Part shown: positions 9,736-34,382 of the stretch, piece by piece | Layout of the letters: the number at the start of each line of letters is the position of its first letter | How positions within the stretch are numbered: position 1 is the first letter of the stretch | Assembly (NCBI RefSeq): GCF_008831285.2 | Contig: NC_045148.1 | Span: forward strand, 7,755,001 to 7,819,000 | Source of the DNA: Nymphaea colorata | Taxonomy: Eukaryota > Streptophyta > Magnoliopsida > Nymphaeales > Nymphaeaceae | DNA: 64,000 bases | Reading direction: 5' to 3' | The notes under the pieces: model-generated | What the model saw: only the letters and a program-made list of their open reading frames with translations | Databases searched by the model: none | Told to the model about the DNA's origin: nothing | Translations under genes and position numbers: made by a program

Positions 9736-12622
9736 TATCGAATATGGATCATATAGCAAGTCCAGGATGTGGCTCATATCTCAGATCTGTATGTCTAAGA
9801 CATCAGGGGTTGTTCAAGATGAGATGGGTGTTGGGGCCACTCAAATTAATCTGCATAGAAATCTTTCCTCGGTGGTATAGATCCATTGTGCATTCCTTCC
9901 TATCAAACAAGCTCTTTAAGGTCCCTGAAGGCATTGGCGCAATGAACAGGGCGGGGCTGGCATGCGGCCATCTTCTTTTTGAACTTTCGGAGTATCACAA
10001 CATAATAAGAGAGGGCGCTGACATGCAAGCTGAAGCATAGAAAAAACATCACTCAAGACATCGAAAGCAAGCCTGGTACCCTGAGAGGGGATGAGGGGAA
10101 GGGTGGGGTCTTCTACTCTGTTAATGAGCGTAAGGTCACTAGTTAGGGGAATTATAGAAGAGTACTTTCTGATTTAGTTTGTAATAGTTTTTATACATTA
10201 TTGTGCTATTTGAGTGCAAGTATTTATACATCATACCCAACGATCTAGTAAGTAATGCAAATGTTGTAATGATCAACAATCTGGTTGTTTAGATCTTTTT
10301 TTTTTTCCACTTGATCGAGGTCCGACGCAGATGGTTTTTTGTTTATACGTCGAATAAAATGTCGGAGTGCAGCCAAACTTGAGCCGAACAACCAATAAGT
10401 ATAGCCTTGCTTGATGAAAGTGCTTTGTTCAAAGGCAATGCATCAGGTTCTCATGCCGGAGGCCTTCGCCCACCCCTTAAAGATGTGAAAAGTTCTTGTC
10501 AAATTATGTGTTTTAATGGCCAAAGCAAACACTAGTATGAACGTCTGACTGCTATGATCTTCATTTCTCTGAAGGAAAAATAGAGGGTCTGACGATTTCA
10601 GCAAGTTCATTTACGTTCCAAAGCACCAAAAGCCTTTTGAAGTCGCTCAGAGAAAGAAATGTTAAGAGTGATATATATGCTTCTTGATAGTCCACTTGAT
10701 TCTTTCTGGTTGCTGATCACAGACCAGAGCATACGTCCTAAGAGGTCGTCTGATGGCTACTGAACATGCTGGAACAGAAGAGGTGTGTGTTCCGTTTAAT
10801 AAAATGTGCATCAAGTGCTGTCTGCAAAACAGCTCAGACAGGGCGGATGGCAGAACAGGGGGTATATAATGTGAGTATGAAGTCCTAAGCGATGGGGCTC
10901 GAGAGCAGATCTGCAAATTTTGTAACTCCATTTGGTTGAGGACTTTCGCCAGCAGTCACATTGTTGGTTTTTTTCATCTCTTGATGAATTGTCTCTTTCT
11001 TTTGTTTAAGATTAACGACAGGTCGAGGGCCATTTCTCAGCTGATCATTGTATGTATGTTCCATTTCTCATTCCTGCTCTTCTACATTTACATAATAAAC
11101 AACGTAAAGATATCATAGAATGGTCTATCTGCCATGCATACTAAATTTTAGATCACAGGAAAGGGAACGAGTTTTATTTGCCATAATGATTATTTGAAAG
11201 TAGGTTTCATGTATACTTGACCTTGCATGAGTTTCCAATCGTTATAATCAGGAAGCAAATGTTTGTGTTTATTCATTCGCAGCTCTGTGTTTTGCTTGAT
11301 CTGTAAGCAAATGCATCTGTCAGCAACTTCTCATGACACCCTGAAAAAAAGAAAAAGTGGCTCGTGACACCCTGAAAAGGTTAAGCCTTCTCCCTTTGGT
11401 TTAAAACGAGGTTCCAAGTGAAGCTGTGTTTTGTGTATGTTATGCTTCAAATCTTGTGATCGTAATTACTCTTTGGCAGATGAATTCTTCTAACTGATTT
11501 CTGACCAATTTGGATCAGAGAAATTAACTTTAATGCTAAACCAAGGAGAACCTTGTCGCAGAGAACTTGGCTCTTGAAGGTTTCATATCTACAAGGATCA
11601 ATCTGTTCACAATGACCTCGTACAAGCGATTTTTTAAGGAACTTGTCATCCTTTCTCGCTCCCAAAAACAGGTCAATATCAAATTGAAGTCGCCTTACCA
11701 CGGCTGGCAGTTGCTGCCACCAATAACTTTATGCACTTACTGACTATTTACAATGACCAATTTGCGTGGCAAATTTCAATAACTTTCCTTGGCAATTAAT
11801 AATCACAGTTATCCTCTGTCATGGTCCTAAGATTTATTTCATGAATTCATGCAAACTGAGTATTTTCTTTGAAGTAGAGGATGATTGGCTTCATAATCAT
11901 GGTTAGTGGATGCAAATATAAGATCAAAGAAACCTGAGAACTAGGAGGTACTGCTGCAAATCGGCCGGATGATGAATTGTTCAATTTTTGGCAGCAACCT
12001 ACTTGATCCAAATCTGAGTCTACATGCATTTAATGATCCGAGTCTATTCATTGGCATCTTTAGACCTGAAATCACAAGATGTTACCATGACCGACATTGT
12101 GTTCCAGCATGAAAATGTTGGTCTCGTCCAATCACAATCTGAATGTGGTAAATTGAGGGCAAAGAATCAGTTTCAGAAAGAGCTGTTCACCCAACATATG
12201 ACGCACCTTTTTTTCTTAATTCAAGCTGATGTAAAAATCCAAAAGAATTACTACAAGAGTCTCCATCTTTCATGTTTTCCTTGTGAAGTCATGAACAATT
12301 CAAGGACTCCATACCAGTAAAATTATATAGTACCAAAGTACATGAACCTGCACATTTAGTGTATTTCCTTAGTACAACAGGAAAACTGGTAAAAAGCTCA
12401 TATGAAGCAAGCTTATCCAACATGAGACATACTATAGCTTTAATTAATGGTGCCCACCATTGCCAAAAGTTACATGGTTTGGAGTTCTTCCAGTGTTAAC
12501 CTTTTTACAGCAGTCAGCAACTGGAGGGCGGCATCAGATATCCTTCTTTTGAAGGCTATGTACAAATACGACTACCAAGGACACTTGCTGAAAGGGAAAA
12601 CTAACACAATCATGGTCTTCCA
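9736..12622. other. Intergenic, including probable RING1 3' flank
   Basis: No gene is supported. An open frame to 10040 on the plus strand (about 100 codons) has no recognisable domain and starts inside the MITE. The part next to 12622 is probably the 3' untranslated region of RING1. Confidence 0.45.
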
Positions 12623-22981
<10,359 letters not shown>

Positions 22982-25709
22982 CTCCTCGTCCTTCTCCTCC
23001 TCCCTCGCCGCGCCAACGAATTGGGTCCCCGAGAAATGGCTCAGGCCGACGCTCGCTCTCCTCCTCCTCTCTCTGAAATCTCTATTTTGCGTGTGCTGCA
23101 TACGATAGTTCGGCTGCTTCGGCAATGAGACCGCCGACGACTCGGCACGCATCTCTCTCCCCCTTCCCATCTTACACACCATTGTAAGTGAACGACTCAA
23201 AAACTTTCCCCTGATTATCGAATAACTTCAAAAAGAAGCCCTGCTAGAAACGCATCGCCAAGTGTGGAATCTCGGGAAATACCAAGAAATTACCCTCAGT
23301 TGATACAGCTGACATGATCCCACCAAGGACTTGACCCATAAACATTACATCAATGTATCCTCAAATCGCTGCGTTTGTTCGGCCAGGTTGAAAAGTCGGG
23401 ACCAGTGCGGAGCTCAGTTGGTGAGGCTTATTAACCTGATCCAGTTTATCTTTTGAAAATTGTTTCTTCAAATATTATTGATAATACATAAATATAAGCT
23501 AAGCCTATCCAAAAAATTTAAGTTTAAATTAACATCTTTAAATATTTTAAATATTTGCTATGTTATGTACATAATTTTGTCCCTTTGAAAATGAAAACCT
23601 ATGAAAAAGATATACTATCGAATTTCTTTTTGTCTATAACATAAATATGCACAAGCATGTACAACCTGCAGTAGAACATTTTTAGCGACGGTTTTTAAAT
23701 ATTTTATCACCTCAACCTCACGAATACTATAACCGCCGGCCACAGAATTTCTATTATCCGTATCAACCCTAGTTGTGACACTGTTGCTATGCTTTCTAAT
23801 TTGTAAATTCCGGTTGCCTGTTTTTTCTTTTGCTTTGATGTATAGTAATTTTTAGTATTTATCTGAATAAATCAACACTTTAATAATTTAATTGAATAAA
23901 GTAAGGTTCAATGACAAAATCCCTAGTTTATCCACAATAGGTTGAATAAAAAGTGTATGTTGAACAAAAAAACAAAAGCTTTGTGCAAACAAAGCACAGT
24001 TAGGCAAAAATAGAAACAAGAATATTTTCTGTTTTAATAAGAAAAAACAAAAAAATTGTAAATTACCAAAATCAAATCAAGTTGATCACAAGCCAATTCT
24101 TGACTAGTTGAGCAACTTAATCTACATGATTGACTAATTGTTCGACAACTCCATGGATTGACAACCAAGGTCATTAGCAATATTCATCAATGTCTTCAAC
24201 TAATATTGCTAATCTCATGAAGCTTCATAACAAATGGGGGAAAGTTTTGCAAAATCTCTATAATTGTGATAGTACCATGATATATGTTATCACAACATTT
24301 GGGTAAGATGTCATGAGAAAATATATTTTTACACATTTGAGATTTTCCCCTTGTTTGTTTGACACTTTTATCTTTTAGAAACCTTTGCAATGATTTATTT
24401 AGTTTTCTCAACATAAGTATCAATTAACATATAATTCCTTATTCTTTTGAAATCTTCATGATTTGTAATTTTCAATACTTTTCCAGATTTTCTTAAGAAA
24501 CTATTTGTGGAAAAGGAAGCTTCGAAGAAAAGTTTCAAACATGGTGGCTCAGGACTTGATGCATTCAATATTGACTGGTGAGTTGATGGGTCAATTCAGT
24601 GATTTGGGCTGGGCTTTGTTAAATATATGTTTTTGAAAATAAAATATAGCATGTTATTTAAACATAAAAAGGTTGTAGAATGTCTTGATAACATGTGTAA
24701 CTCAAAAATAAGTTGAACTACCATCAAATGAAGTCATGACTAAGTTATATTTAGTATCTATGTAACAAGAAGAAACATGATGACTTTATAGTTGCATATT
24801 TCAAGATAACTGATGATCAAGCATCAATGTAGCAATGTAAGATAACTACTTTACAAAAATAAGCACTAAAGCCAGTATAACATTTATATATCCAAATTTT
24901 TTGCAAGTCAAACAAGTTGTTAGGCTAGTTTTGATCAAACTTAGTCCTCTCTTAAGTGGTCTTGGTAAGGGGCCAAGTCGAGCCAAGTCAGCTGAGTCAA
25001 CTAGTTGACTTGCCAAGTCGGCAAACATTGCTCTTATGACAAACCTTTGGAAGAAAATGACAAGAATGATGTTAGTGAGCACGCTCACTAACAACATTCA
25101 TGCATGAGAATGACTCGAAATATTGTCACACATGTCATTCTTAGATTTTTACTGACAAGGTTTTTACCGAGTATTAATAAGAAAGTTCATAGTTTCAAAT
25201 GATATTTTTGGAGGTCGTTTGACAGCAAAGACACTTTGTAAGTACCCCATGAATCTGTCTCAAAGGTTGGAGCATACATTAAAATTATTGGTCCATGAAC
25301 CTGCTTCAATTTATGGGAGAGATTTTTGAAACACTTACAAGATGATTTTGCTACCAAACTGTTCCTTGGGATTTTATTGACAAGGTTTTCACGAGTATCA
25401 ATAAGAAAGTTCATTTTTCTTAGGACAACATTAAAAGTTCTAAAAATTGAAACGTATACAAAAAAGTAAAGAAATTTATGAATATTTGAGTTCTCTACTA
25501 ATTTTATGGGAAAACATTGATAAACATAATAGTGATTGAAATATGAAAAAAACCAAAAAAGTTAAAAATATATTTGGAAATGTTTTTTGTAAGAAACTCT
25601 TCAAATGTCAAGAGAATTACAATATCTTCACATTTTTGGAAGAGTTTGTCAAATAGTCGATTTGTTGCCTGATGCAGCATTCCAAAAAGCACGGGTGCAA
25701 GTACATTGA

Positions 25710-25856
<147 letters not shown>

Positions 25857-26439
25857 TTTGATCATGCAAGAGCCAGCCGAACATGTTTCTCGGCTGGTGT
25901 GGGCCATTTAGGTGGATGGCCCATGTTTTTTTTTTCTAAGAAATGACGCTTGACAGAATCCGGCGGGAGAAGGGATGCCTCCCGCTGCCTCTATGAGAAG
26001 GGAGAGTACCGGCGGCCCTCCCTCATCAGCAAACCAGACAGTCCGTGAGGGAAGGTGGGGACAACGACTCCCACATTTGCTTTTTTCTTCCTTCATTTGA
26101 AAACAAAAAGTGGAGGTAATGAGCCCGTCTCCCTCGCTTCCAGCAGTCTGCTGCTGCCTTGCCATCGTCGGCAGGTTCGCCGGACACAACAAGGCAGCGC
26201 CAGCCCACTGGCGGCAAAGGGTAGAGGCAACTGGCCTTCCCCTTCTCACTCATGGAGAGGGAGGCATCGCGTCCCCTCCCAAGCGTCTCTTTTTTTTTTT
26301 TTGGTGGGTCGTCTGCATGGATGCATCACAAAAAAATTTGGCAAAGACCAGTGGAAAGGAGGAAGAGAAAGGAAAAGAAGAAGGAGGAAGATACGAGAAG
26401 AAGGGCTCCAGCGGAGTTATAGAGTCGATGAAGCTTTAT

Positions 26440-26797
26440 TGACGGACGAAATGCATCAATAAAGAAACTTTTGCGGGAACTATGTTGCTGAAAGAGTCTT
26501 TTAACGACAAAAGCATGACCATGTGTCGGTAAAACATATTTCTTTTTTTTATAGAATGTGAAGTGAATGCCAGTAAAATGCTTTCACCAACATTTTGTTT
26601 TGAATGACGGTGAGAGTGAATGTTTACCAACGATTCCAGAATGAGCGTCGGTAAAAGTTCAACTTCAATGACATCCTAACAGCAAGTGTGGATGAAGGCT
26701 ACTTTCAATGACGTCATGCACTAGACATCGATCAAATTAATTTTCACCGATGTCCAGTTTCCTTATGCGTCGGTGAATTTTTTTTTTTTTTGTAGTG
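26440..26797. mobile_element. CACTA-like transposon end with subterminal repeats
   Basis: The motif GTCGGTRAA occurs at about 26526, 26647 and 26771, with related ACGACAAA, TGACGGTGAG and CACCGATGTCC words in both orientations. The stretch ends in TGTAGTG at 26791-26797, the complement of the CACTACA terminus of CACTA (En/Spm) elements. Clustered short subterminal repeats are typical of that superfamily. The left terminus was not found, so the element is truncated or the left end is too diverged to see. Confidence 0.5.
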
Positions 26798-28066
26798 ATG
26801 GCTCACACCAGCCAAGCAAGTATGTTGCGGACTGAAAAAAAAAAGAATTCATGTGCTTGGTGTTGCATTTTTTTAAATCTTATGTTGCTTCAAGAAATTC
26901 AATGCAAATAAAATTCTATTTTAAAAATTGATGGTAGTCAAAATTGTCATACAATTTTTTTTAAGACATGGTATTCCTATATCATTTGACAATTATGCAG
27001 CTCCTATCACTGTTGTATTAGTTTCATATCATGTGTTTGTACAACTTTGGATCTTCAGTCCAAATGCTAAACTAATTTTAGGGGGGGTCTCTGAATTAAG
27101 CTTGGAAAATTCAACTAGACCTTAAAACATGGGTAACTGATTACCCCTAGATAGACTCTGGGGGTGACGGCGTTTTATACACCCAGAATCATGGAATTTT
27201 AGAATCAAAAAGCGTATTTCTTTAAGAAATTAGAATTATTAAACAAACAGGGTATTTTGTTTTCAGAATTATAAATCTAAAACCTAAAATTTTGATTCCA
27301 TTACAATTTGAGGAGGAATTATGATTATGAAATTTTGACTCTTAATCAAAATTCCAAACCATCAAACACCCCGTGTAACTAAGCCTTCTGTCTTATGTTC
27401 ACTCAACATTAGAATAGTCCATGTAGAATGTAACATCTTTCAATTACTGAGTATGCCATGTCAGTTATAGTGAACAATGTTGCGTTATAAAAATATCTGA
27501 AAAAAAGTAGTGCACAAAACAATTGTTCCTGTTTCCAAAAATTTTGTGTATTTCAAAGGTAAGAATGATAAAAATTGCAAAAATTCTTAAATATAAACGA
27601 TTTTGGAAACTAACTTTTTAATTAACCAAGTTTTATAATGAGTTTTAAAAACCTTGATTTTTTTTTTTTTTTTACAAAACCAAGTTTTGTCAAAAACTGG
27701 GTTTTCTCAAACCAAGTTTTGATGACACCCAAACACTCAGAAACCTGGTTTTGTAGTGTCATCCAAACATCCCCTTAGTTCGTTTCTTGGAGCACATTTT
27801 GGTTGATATTTCTAGTAGAACTCATTTGATTACTTTTAGAAACCAAATCCTATTTTCTAAACTAATGAAAAAACAAATAAGTTGGACTATCTTTTAGATG
27901 AATGCTGGAAAAGTACTTCCACTTGTAGCTTTTTGTTTTGTAAACAAGATGTTTATGTGCAACTTTAGATCTCAATCTTGATTTCATCATGACTGCTGAT
28001 ATCTCTAAGGCTATGTTAGGTATAGCATCAGAAATAAGATTCAAGACTGATTTAAATCCACATTAA

Positions 28067-28436
28067 GGGCGTGTTTGATAGCCTCGGATCTCATATACAA
28101 GGCTGGATTTTAAGGTGAAATCCATAGTTTTAACAAACATTGGATCCCAAAACCTTGGATTTGAAATCCTCGATGAGGACTAATTCCACGCATCTCAGAT
28201 CCAACACCACCACCCCCATCCCCCTCCGATTTCTTGCGCGGATCACTTCTCCATGTGGAAAATTCTCTTGGAAAACACCTGCACTTCTTTCCTCTTCCTC
28301 CTCCTCCCTTTCTTGCTCCTTCTTCACCAGTTGCTGGGCTTCATCGTGCTTCCACTCTAGTCAGTTTGTAACAAACTGCATGAAGATGAAAATTTTTTCT
28401 CTGGGTTTTAGAGAAACCTCATCAACGACCATTCTA

Positions 28437-28506
<70 letters not shown>

Positions 28507-28741
28507 AAGAAATGGAGAGAAAAATATAGTGAGAGAGCGAGAGAGGGAGAGACTCGCCATCGTTCACGAACAATCACGCCAGGGCTTCAAGCTCTCGTCC
28601 ATTCGAGCTCGCTCTGGTGGGTGAGAGTGAGAGAAGGGAGAGAGGTTTTGATGATATCAAACAAAGTTTTTGAAAACCTAGGCCTTTAAGATTTCATGAT
28701 CCAAAAATCTTAAATCAGATCCGAGGCTATCAAATGCTACC
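28067..28741. mobile_element. PIF/Harbinger-type (Tourist-like) MITE, 675 bp
   Basis: The left end is GGGCGTGTTTGATAGCC and the right end, on the other strand, is GGTAGCATTTGATAGCC; the shared inverted core is TTTGATAGCCTCGGATCT. It is flanked on both sides by TAA (28064-28066 and 28742-28744), the three-base target duplication used by Harbinger elements. The interior has no transposase frame and carries a (TA)n(GA)n microsatellite at about 28440-28506 and more GA-rich sequence. A non-autonomous element that depends on a transposase elsewhere is the best reading. Confidence 0.8.
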
Positions 28742-28744
28742 TAA

Positions 28745-31030
28745 GTTAAACCCACAACTTAAACAAACAATGGATTTTTCAACTGGGGATCTTAAATCCG
28801 TGTTTGCTTGTGGAAACCACAGATCTATAGTCGGATGGGGAGGGGTCGGACTACAGATCCATGGTCTTAAAATCTATGGTATTATCAATCGATCGCAGTT
28901 GAACTAATCCAGGTGGTATTTATGTGAAGACTTCTTGGATCTGAGTTCAGATCTGAGTTAGATTTAGATGTGATGCATATATTGTGGTGCCTTTATCCCT
29001 TCCAACATTTCTTTTTGGTGTTATACCTTGTCTAATATATAGCACAAAGAAATTAGATCACACCTTAAGATTGGAATTGATGACCTTGTGTGCCTCAATA
29101 CTTTCTATTAGATCGGATTCTGGGGACCAATCTTCATAATTCATTCAACATTTAAGATTTGTAAGTCAAGAAAACCCCTTCTCCCTTTAAGTTTCTTTCT
29201 TTTAATTTTCTTCATTTTAATGTCATTGATTTTTCTCTCCTTTGAACATCTTCTTTACACAATTATCTCTTCGTATCTTCTCTTTGTTCAGTTGTATCAT
29301 TGGATTTCCAAGAAGGGATCTTTAGCCATCAGATAATGTTATCCTTATTTTCTTGGCGTTGAGTTTGACAGAAAGAATAATATATTATGGCTGTTCCAAG
29401 ATGTCGTATTTTTAGGCGCTCTACCTTTAAACAATGCATCAAATGTTTTTCATGAGAATGAAGAATGAATTGTATAATATTCATTTGTCATTTAGGGCCC
29501 GTTTGATGGTTGGGATAAAATTGGTAGAAATGGTGAAATGTGTACGGGCGAGTGAATATCAAACGGCGTGAAATTTCAAATGTGATTTTTTCAGAAAGGA
29601 AGAGGGAAAAATTTCATCCTATAAATTTTTTCAAAAAAATTTATCATGGTAAATTTACCGGATTAAATTCTTCGTATGCATCCTTAAGGTGATTAGATTT
29701 TAAACCCCATAAAATTTGATCTAGAGCTCCAAAAAGGACATGATTTATTTTGTTACATTTTTATTCGATTGTATGGGTGATTAAATTGATTAAAAACTAA
29801 AAAATTACCAAACGAAAAGTTTGGAAATCATATCTGCCGATATAATCATCTATATATTATGTAGTTATCTGGCGATTTAAGATGAGAACTAAATAAAAAC
29901 TAATTTAAGATGAAGAAATTTTAAAACATTTAGAAATAGTTGAAAAATGACATAGGGTAGTCTTGAGTCAGCCTCCGAATCTATTTGGTAACATCCCTGC
30001 TGGCTGTCGCCGGTGCATTTAACTAAGAATACTTTGATGGCCTCATTTTGCGGTCAAACAGCACAAACACTGCCGGAAAATTCGTTTCTTACCGGCGGCG
30101 ACTTGGTCGTATCTTGCATGGGTTGGACCCAGTGCTTGGAAACCCCACCAAGCCAAACTGAGTTGACTCACCATCTTGGTGGCTCGATCATCTACTCGGT
30201 CAAAGACCAAAGAAGCTTGAACTTCTCTCAGGGGCACTTGTGGCTCAGGGACAGGACAAATAGTATTTAAGTTCTAAATTCTTGAGTAGGTTAGTATTAG
30301 GAACAATGTGTGAGCATTCCACTAAGTTACCTCAAAATCAAAATCTACATGCAAGTTGAAGCATGTGACACAAATATACTCAATTTTGAGATAGATTCGT
30401 ATAATACTCAAGGTTATTCCTAATGTCAAATGATCTCTGAAATATGTAAATGAAAAAAAAGGTAGGCTTGAAGTATCAATAAATGGCTCCTAGGAGCAAT
30501 GGATCACAATGGATCATAGCTTAAACGGGCGGGTTTGAGATGTATTATGCAGTATATCTCGGCCATCTTGCTACTTGGTCCTAACGCAGCCTTAAAACCT
30601 GTGAACAAGGGAAAAGAACGAAACCTCGGCTCTCGTCAAGGCTGAGAGATTAATCCTCCCGTTCACTTGAAAATATCAATATACTGATAAGCATTTTTTG
30701 TGATTTTTGTGTAGGCAACTGCCCACACAAGCTGCTCTACCAGATCTGCTTGCTGACTAGCATTAACCCCACTCAATTGCTCCTTCCTCAGATTTCAATG
30801 CAAAAGTGATCCAAATTGGCCGCCAATCCAGACCATGGATTCGGATTTCAGAGGCTCATAACTTCACCTCAAACCGGAGGTATCCAAATTTTCATCCCTT
30901 CATGAAGCAAATTAAGAATCTAATCTGCAGAGCTTCGGTCCAGGAGAAGTATGTCAAACGTCGTCAGATCAAGATGCTTTCTCGATGCTTGTGCTCCGTT
31001 TGTCGCTGGGTCCGATCATAACCAAGAATG

Positions 31031-31079
<49 letters not shown>

Positions 31080-33640
31080 GGTCCCCTGTTGGCCTTATTA
31101 ACTCCTTCCAATTTAATGCGTTTTATGTTTATCTATTTTTTTGAATCAGACCATCTAACGGGTCTGCGCCCTTAGAGATGAACCTCCTCTGACCCATAAT
31201 ACCTATGCCTCTAAAGAGGACAGCACTACCCAACGTGGGTAGTACAGATTTTTTGAATATTTTTTGCAGGCAAATTTGAGAAGCAAGTTGGGGTTTTATG
31301 TGATTTCTTTGAAGAGAAAACCACACTTGGGTCAAGAGATTTTGTTAGTCAACTGCAGTTAAAACCTTGAGGATAGTTTTCGGATCTTCATGAGTCGTTT
31401 GATACCCATCACAGTTTTGGGATAGATTCATAGAACATTATCCTTTTGAGTTCTCCGAAGCTGCCCAATTTTTAGGGCATGTGACTTCTCGATGCCTATG
31501 TGAGTGTTAGCTAATACTAGAGACTGGCACCCGAAGTTTGAACTGCAGCTATTCATTAAATAATTGCAGGCAGCTTCGCTTAGCCAACCCTCTAGGGATT
31601 AGTTTTGTTCGCCCTTAATAGGTACTAGTTTCAATCTAGTGGTGGTGGCACATGTGAGCTTGTATAGGCAGTTGTCAATAAATACTATACATAAATTAAT
31701 TATGTGTATATGAGTGCCTTTTAGTTGTTTGCTTATTTACATATTAGCATTTATCACAAAAGTAGTGGCTCTGCTGCTGCTATTTTTTTCTCTCTTCCAA
31801 GCTTGAAGGTCTTTGAGTTCAACCATAGGTCAAATGGGTCAACTGCCTTTGTATGGGTCAAGGTACCTGCACCTGTCGAACTCTAGTCTGTGCTCGGCCT
31901 ACTTCCAAGTGGGGTTTAAGATTTGATCGGGTATGTTAAATGTCATTAGTCTTGACCTTTCTATAATGAGTCATGACTTTTTTGGTACGGTTAGTACTAC
32001 TAATAGCATACAATTGTCATTAGTCCTGACTTTTCTAAGTCTCTATTCAAGCAAACCCGGCCCGACCTGTTGTCCACATTTGACCTATTGTTTGGTAACA
32101 CGAATGGTACATCTTTAGGACACATTCATGGAACGCTATATTTTAAACACACAATATTTTACTTTCATGAAACATTGTATTCAAAGAACCCAGTATTCCT
32201 GTTACTAAATGCCCTCTTAGGTATGAACACTTGTGAGCAAGATGAACTTGGTTCTCCTCTCAAATAAGGTTTTTCTTTTCATAAAATGAGATAAAAGCTT
32301 TCAACTTTTAAATAAAATGAAAAACTCTTAAAGTTTTACCTGCATGAAAAAGTTCATTACAAGAACTAGTAAACTTATACCCTGAGGAGTCTTGTCGCAC
32401 AAGATCGGGCTAATGGTCGATAGGCAACCGGTCACTAGTTCGAGTAGCATTGGTATCATGTCTTACTCAAGCTGCAGTAGACATAAGCCCTAGGAACGGG
32501 GCACCAACCTCAGAGTTTTATGCCACCGAGAGAGCAACAAAGTTTCTCAATTCGGATGTTGTTTCTTCGAGTGAGAAACTACGAAAAAGACAACCAATGA
32601 ACATATTACAAATCCAACTGTTTTAGATCTTCGAACTGTTCACCAAATTCAAACTCATGTCCACCATGTATCTTAATTTTGCTTACAAGTAAAGTTCAAA
32701 CTTGGCTTTGCTATTTATAATCCAATTTCAACTTCTACTTCAACTAAGCAAGATCTATCTCATAATTGTTATATTCTCCCCCAACTTCAATTCTTCTAGA
32801 TGAATTTAGGGACATTAGTGATTTGGATTGAAGTCAGATTCAGCTTTTTCCGGATTCAATTTATTCACATTTTGTATAGCTGGATTCATATTATCTCTTT
32901 AGGATAACACATGTTGGGGTGTTGCCCTGGGAGGATCATGTCCCTCAATTTATTCAAAAGAATTAAAAGAATATAAATCTGTGACTCCATCATGGAGTCG
33001 ACCATTCAACAGCAGAATGCAAATCAGTTCTGCACAGCAAAACTTGAACTGCCTCTAAGACAGAATTGCAGTGGACCAGAACAAGTTTCTTCCCCAAAAA
33101 AATAGGATCCTTGAGACCATGCGGAGTTTGAGTTATCTCCTTTATACACTTGGCCCATGAACTTCAACAAAAGGCCTACTCAAGCAACACACTCTCTCAA
33201 AACCGAACTTATACTCAACTACCATAATATCGAATATTTATGCAATTCAATCGGATTTTTTGTCAGATCTCAATTGGATATTAAAAGCCCATATACAAAT
33301 TCAATTATGAAACTGTATATCAAGTCTAAGTCTAACTAATAATCAAATTCCAAGTTCTTATGATCAAATGAATTAAAGTTAAATCAATGATCAAACACAT
33401 TCATCCATTTGGGCTAAAGGGGACAAGAATTTACATCTTTTTCCTCTCTCTCTCTCTCTCTCATGGGTAATCCAACTGGTTGAGTTGTGCAGCATGTATT
33501 ACTACTCATGTCGGCAGTTAGATCCTAGAGGTTCAGTAGTTTGGTTCTGGATGGTGCTATCTTAGTGGTATTGAAGGGTATGATGTTGAAGGTGCCATTT
33601 GAAAACATGCATGGTGAAAGAAAATGAGGGAGACCGCGTG
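28745..33640. other. Intergenic, no gene seen
   Basis: Contents: a Harbinger-like left end GGGCCCGTTTGATGG near 29497; an (AT)n microsatellite at about 31036-31077; and foldback-like fragments with the words TTCATGAAACA/GATTCATAGAACA near 31390-31500 and 32090-32220. Short open frames at 30013-30270 and 30806-31021 show no domain or splice structure. A (TC)n run lies at about 33445-33462. Confidence 0.45.
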
Positions 33641-33754
33641 GGACCGTTAAAGAGCCCCAGGCCCAGACAGCATCTATCCAACCCATGCTCTGTCTCGTTT
33701 TCTCTTCCCGACGTGTTCCATCACTCCCTCTCCTTCTTGACGATAAAACCTTCC

Positions 33755-33775
33755 ATGGCGATCGGTTCGTATTAA
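33755..33775 (+). promoter_or_regulatory. Possible upstream ORF (6 codons) in the THE1 leader
   Basis: The reading MAIGSY-stop sits in a CT-rich stretch that looks like the 5' leader of the receptor kinase gene. A consensus-like donor GAGGTAAGA follows at 33795 and an acceptor TTGCAAATAG ends at 34372, ten bases before the main start codon. If that intron is real, the uORF lies in the first, non-coding exon of the mature mRNA. No transcript evidence is available. Confidence 0.35.
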
Positions 33776-34382
33776 TCCTAATGCGTTGGTGGAGGTAAGA
33801 AAACGTGCGGAGTAATGACTGTTTTTACTCTGCAAGCTCAGCTGAAAGTTTTTTTTTTGTCTTTTAATTCTTCAACATCGTCAGTTGAACGCGTTTTTGT
33901 TTCACTTAGCCTGACACTATCACTCTCACAAATTCTTTCTTTACAGATTTGGCTTTTGCATCTGAATTTGAATATTAAGTTTTTCTTAGCAGAATCCTTC
34001 CTCTTGACCTCATGTGGGCCCTCCTCTTTAATCTACAGGCTGGTACTAGCTGTGCTGGGCGGAGAAAACCTGAGATGCTATGTTACTTTTTCATTTCTCT
34101 CAATCTCATCTTGTGCCTTGATGTCGCCATTTTTTTCTGATTCAGCTTTTCTATCACAAACAACGGAGGGAATCCTTAGGTTGCATGCTTGAGCAAAACC
34201 AAGGAAGGGGAGACTATAGCCCTTTGTTTTCTGCTTTCTGCTTTTTGGCTTTTTGTTGGTTGCCATTTGGTTGATTCTCCGTTTTAATTGTTTTTGAGGT
34301 TGTGGGTATGCGGCTTTGTTTCTTAGGAGACCTTCTCGCCATTTAAATTGGTGACTGTTCTCTTGCAAATAGGGTTTTGGGG

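Noticed and set aside
9720-10040. 106-codon plus-strand frame
   Set aside because: It begins in a MITE end, shows no domain and no splice structure; kept only as a mention in the intergenic entry.
22982-23200. N-terminal extension of RING1 from an upstream in-frame ATG
   Set aside because: The added residues look like leader sequence and plant RING1 proteins commonly start near MPAQKR-like sequence.
26026-26462. Overlapping frames of 75-135 codons on both strands
   Set aside because: Low-complexity GC-rich repeat sequence near a CACTA end; frames on both strands are equally open and none has a recognised motif.
30013-30270. 85-codon plus-strand frame
   Set aside because: No homologous motif recognised and an equally open frame on the other strand.
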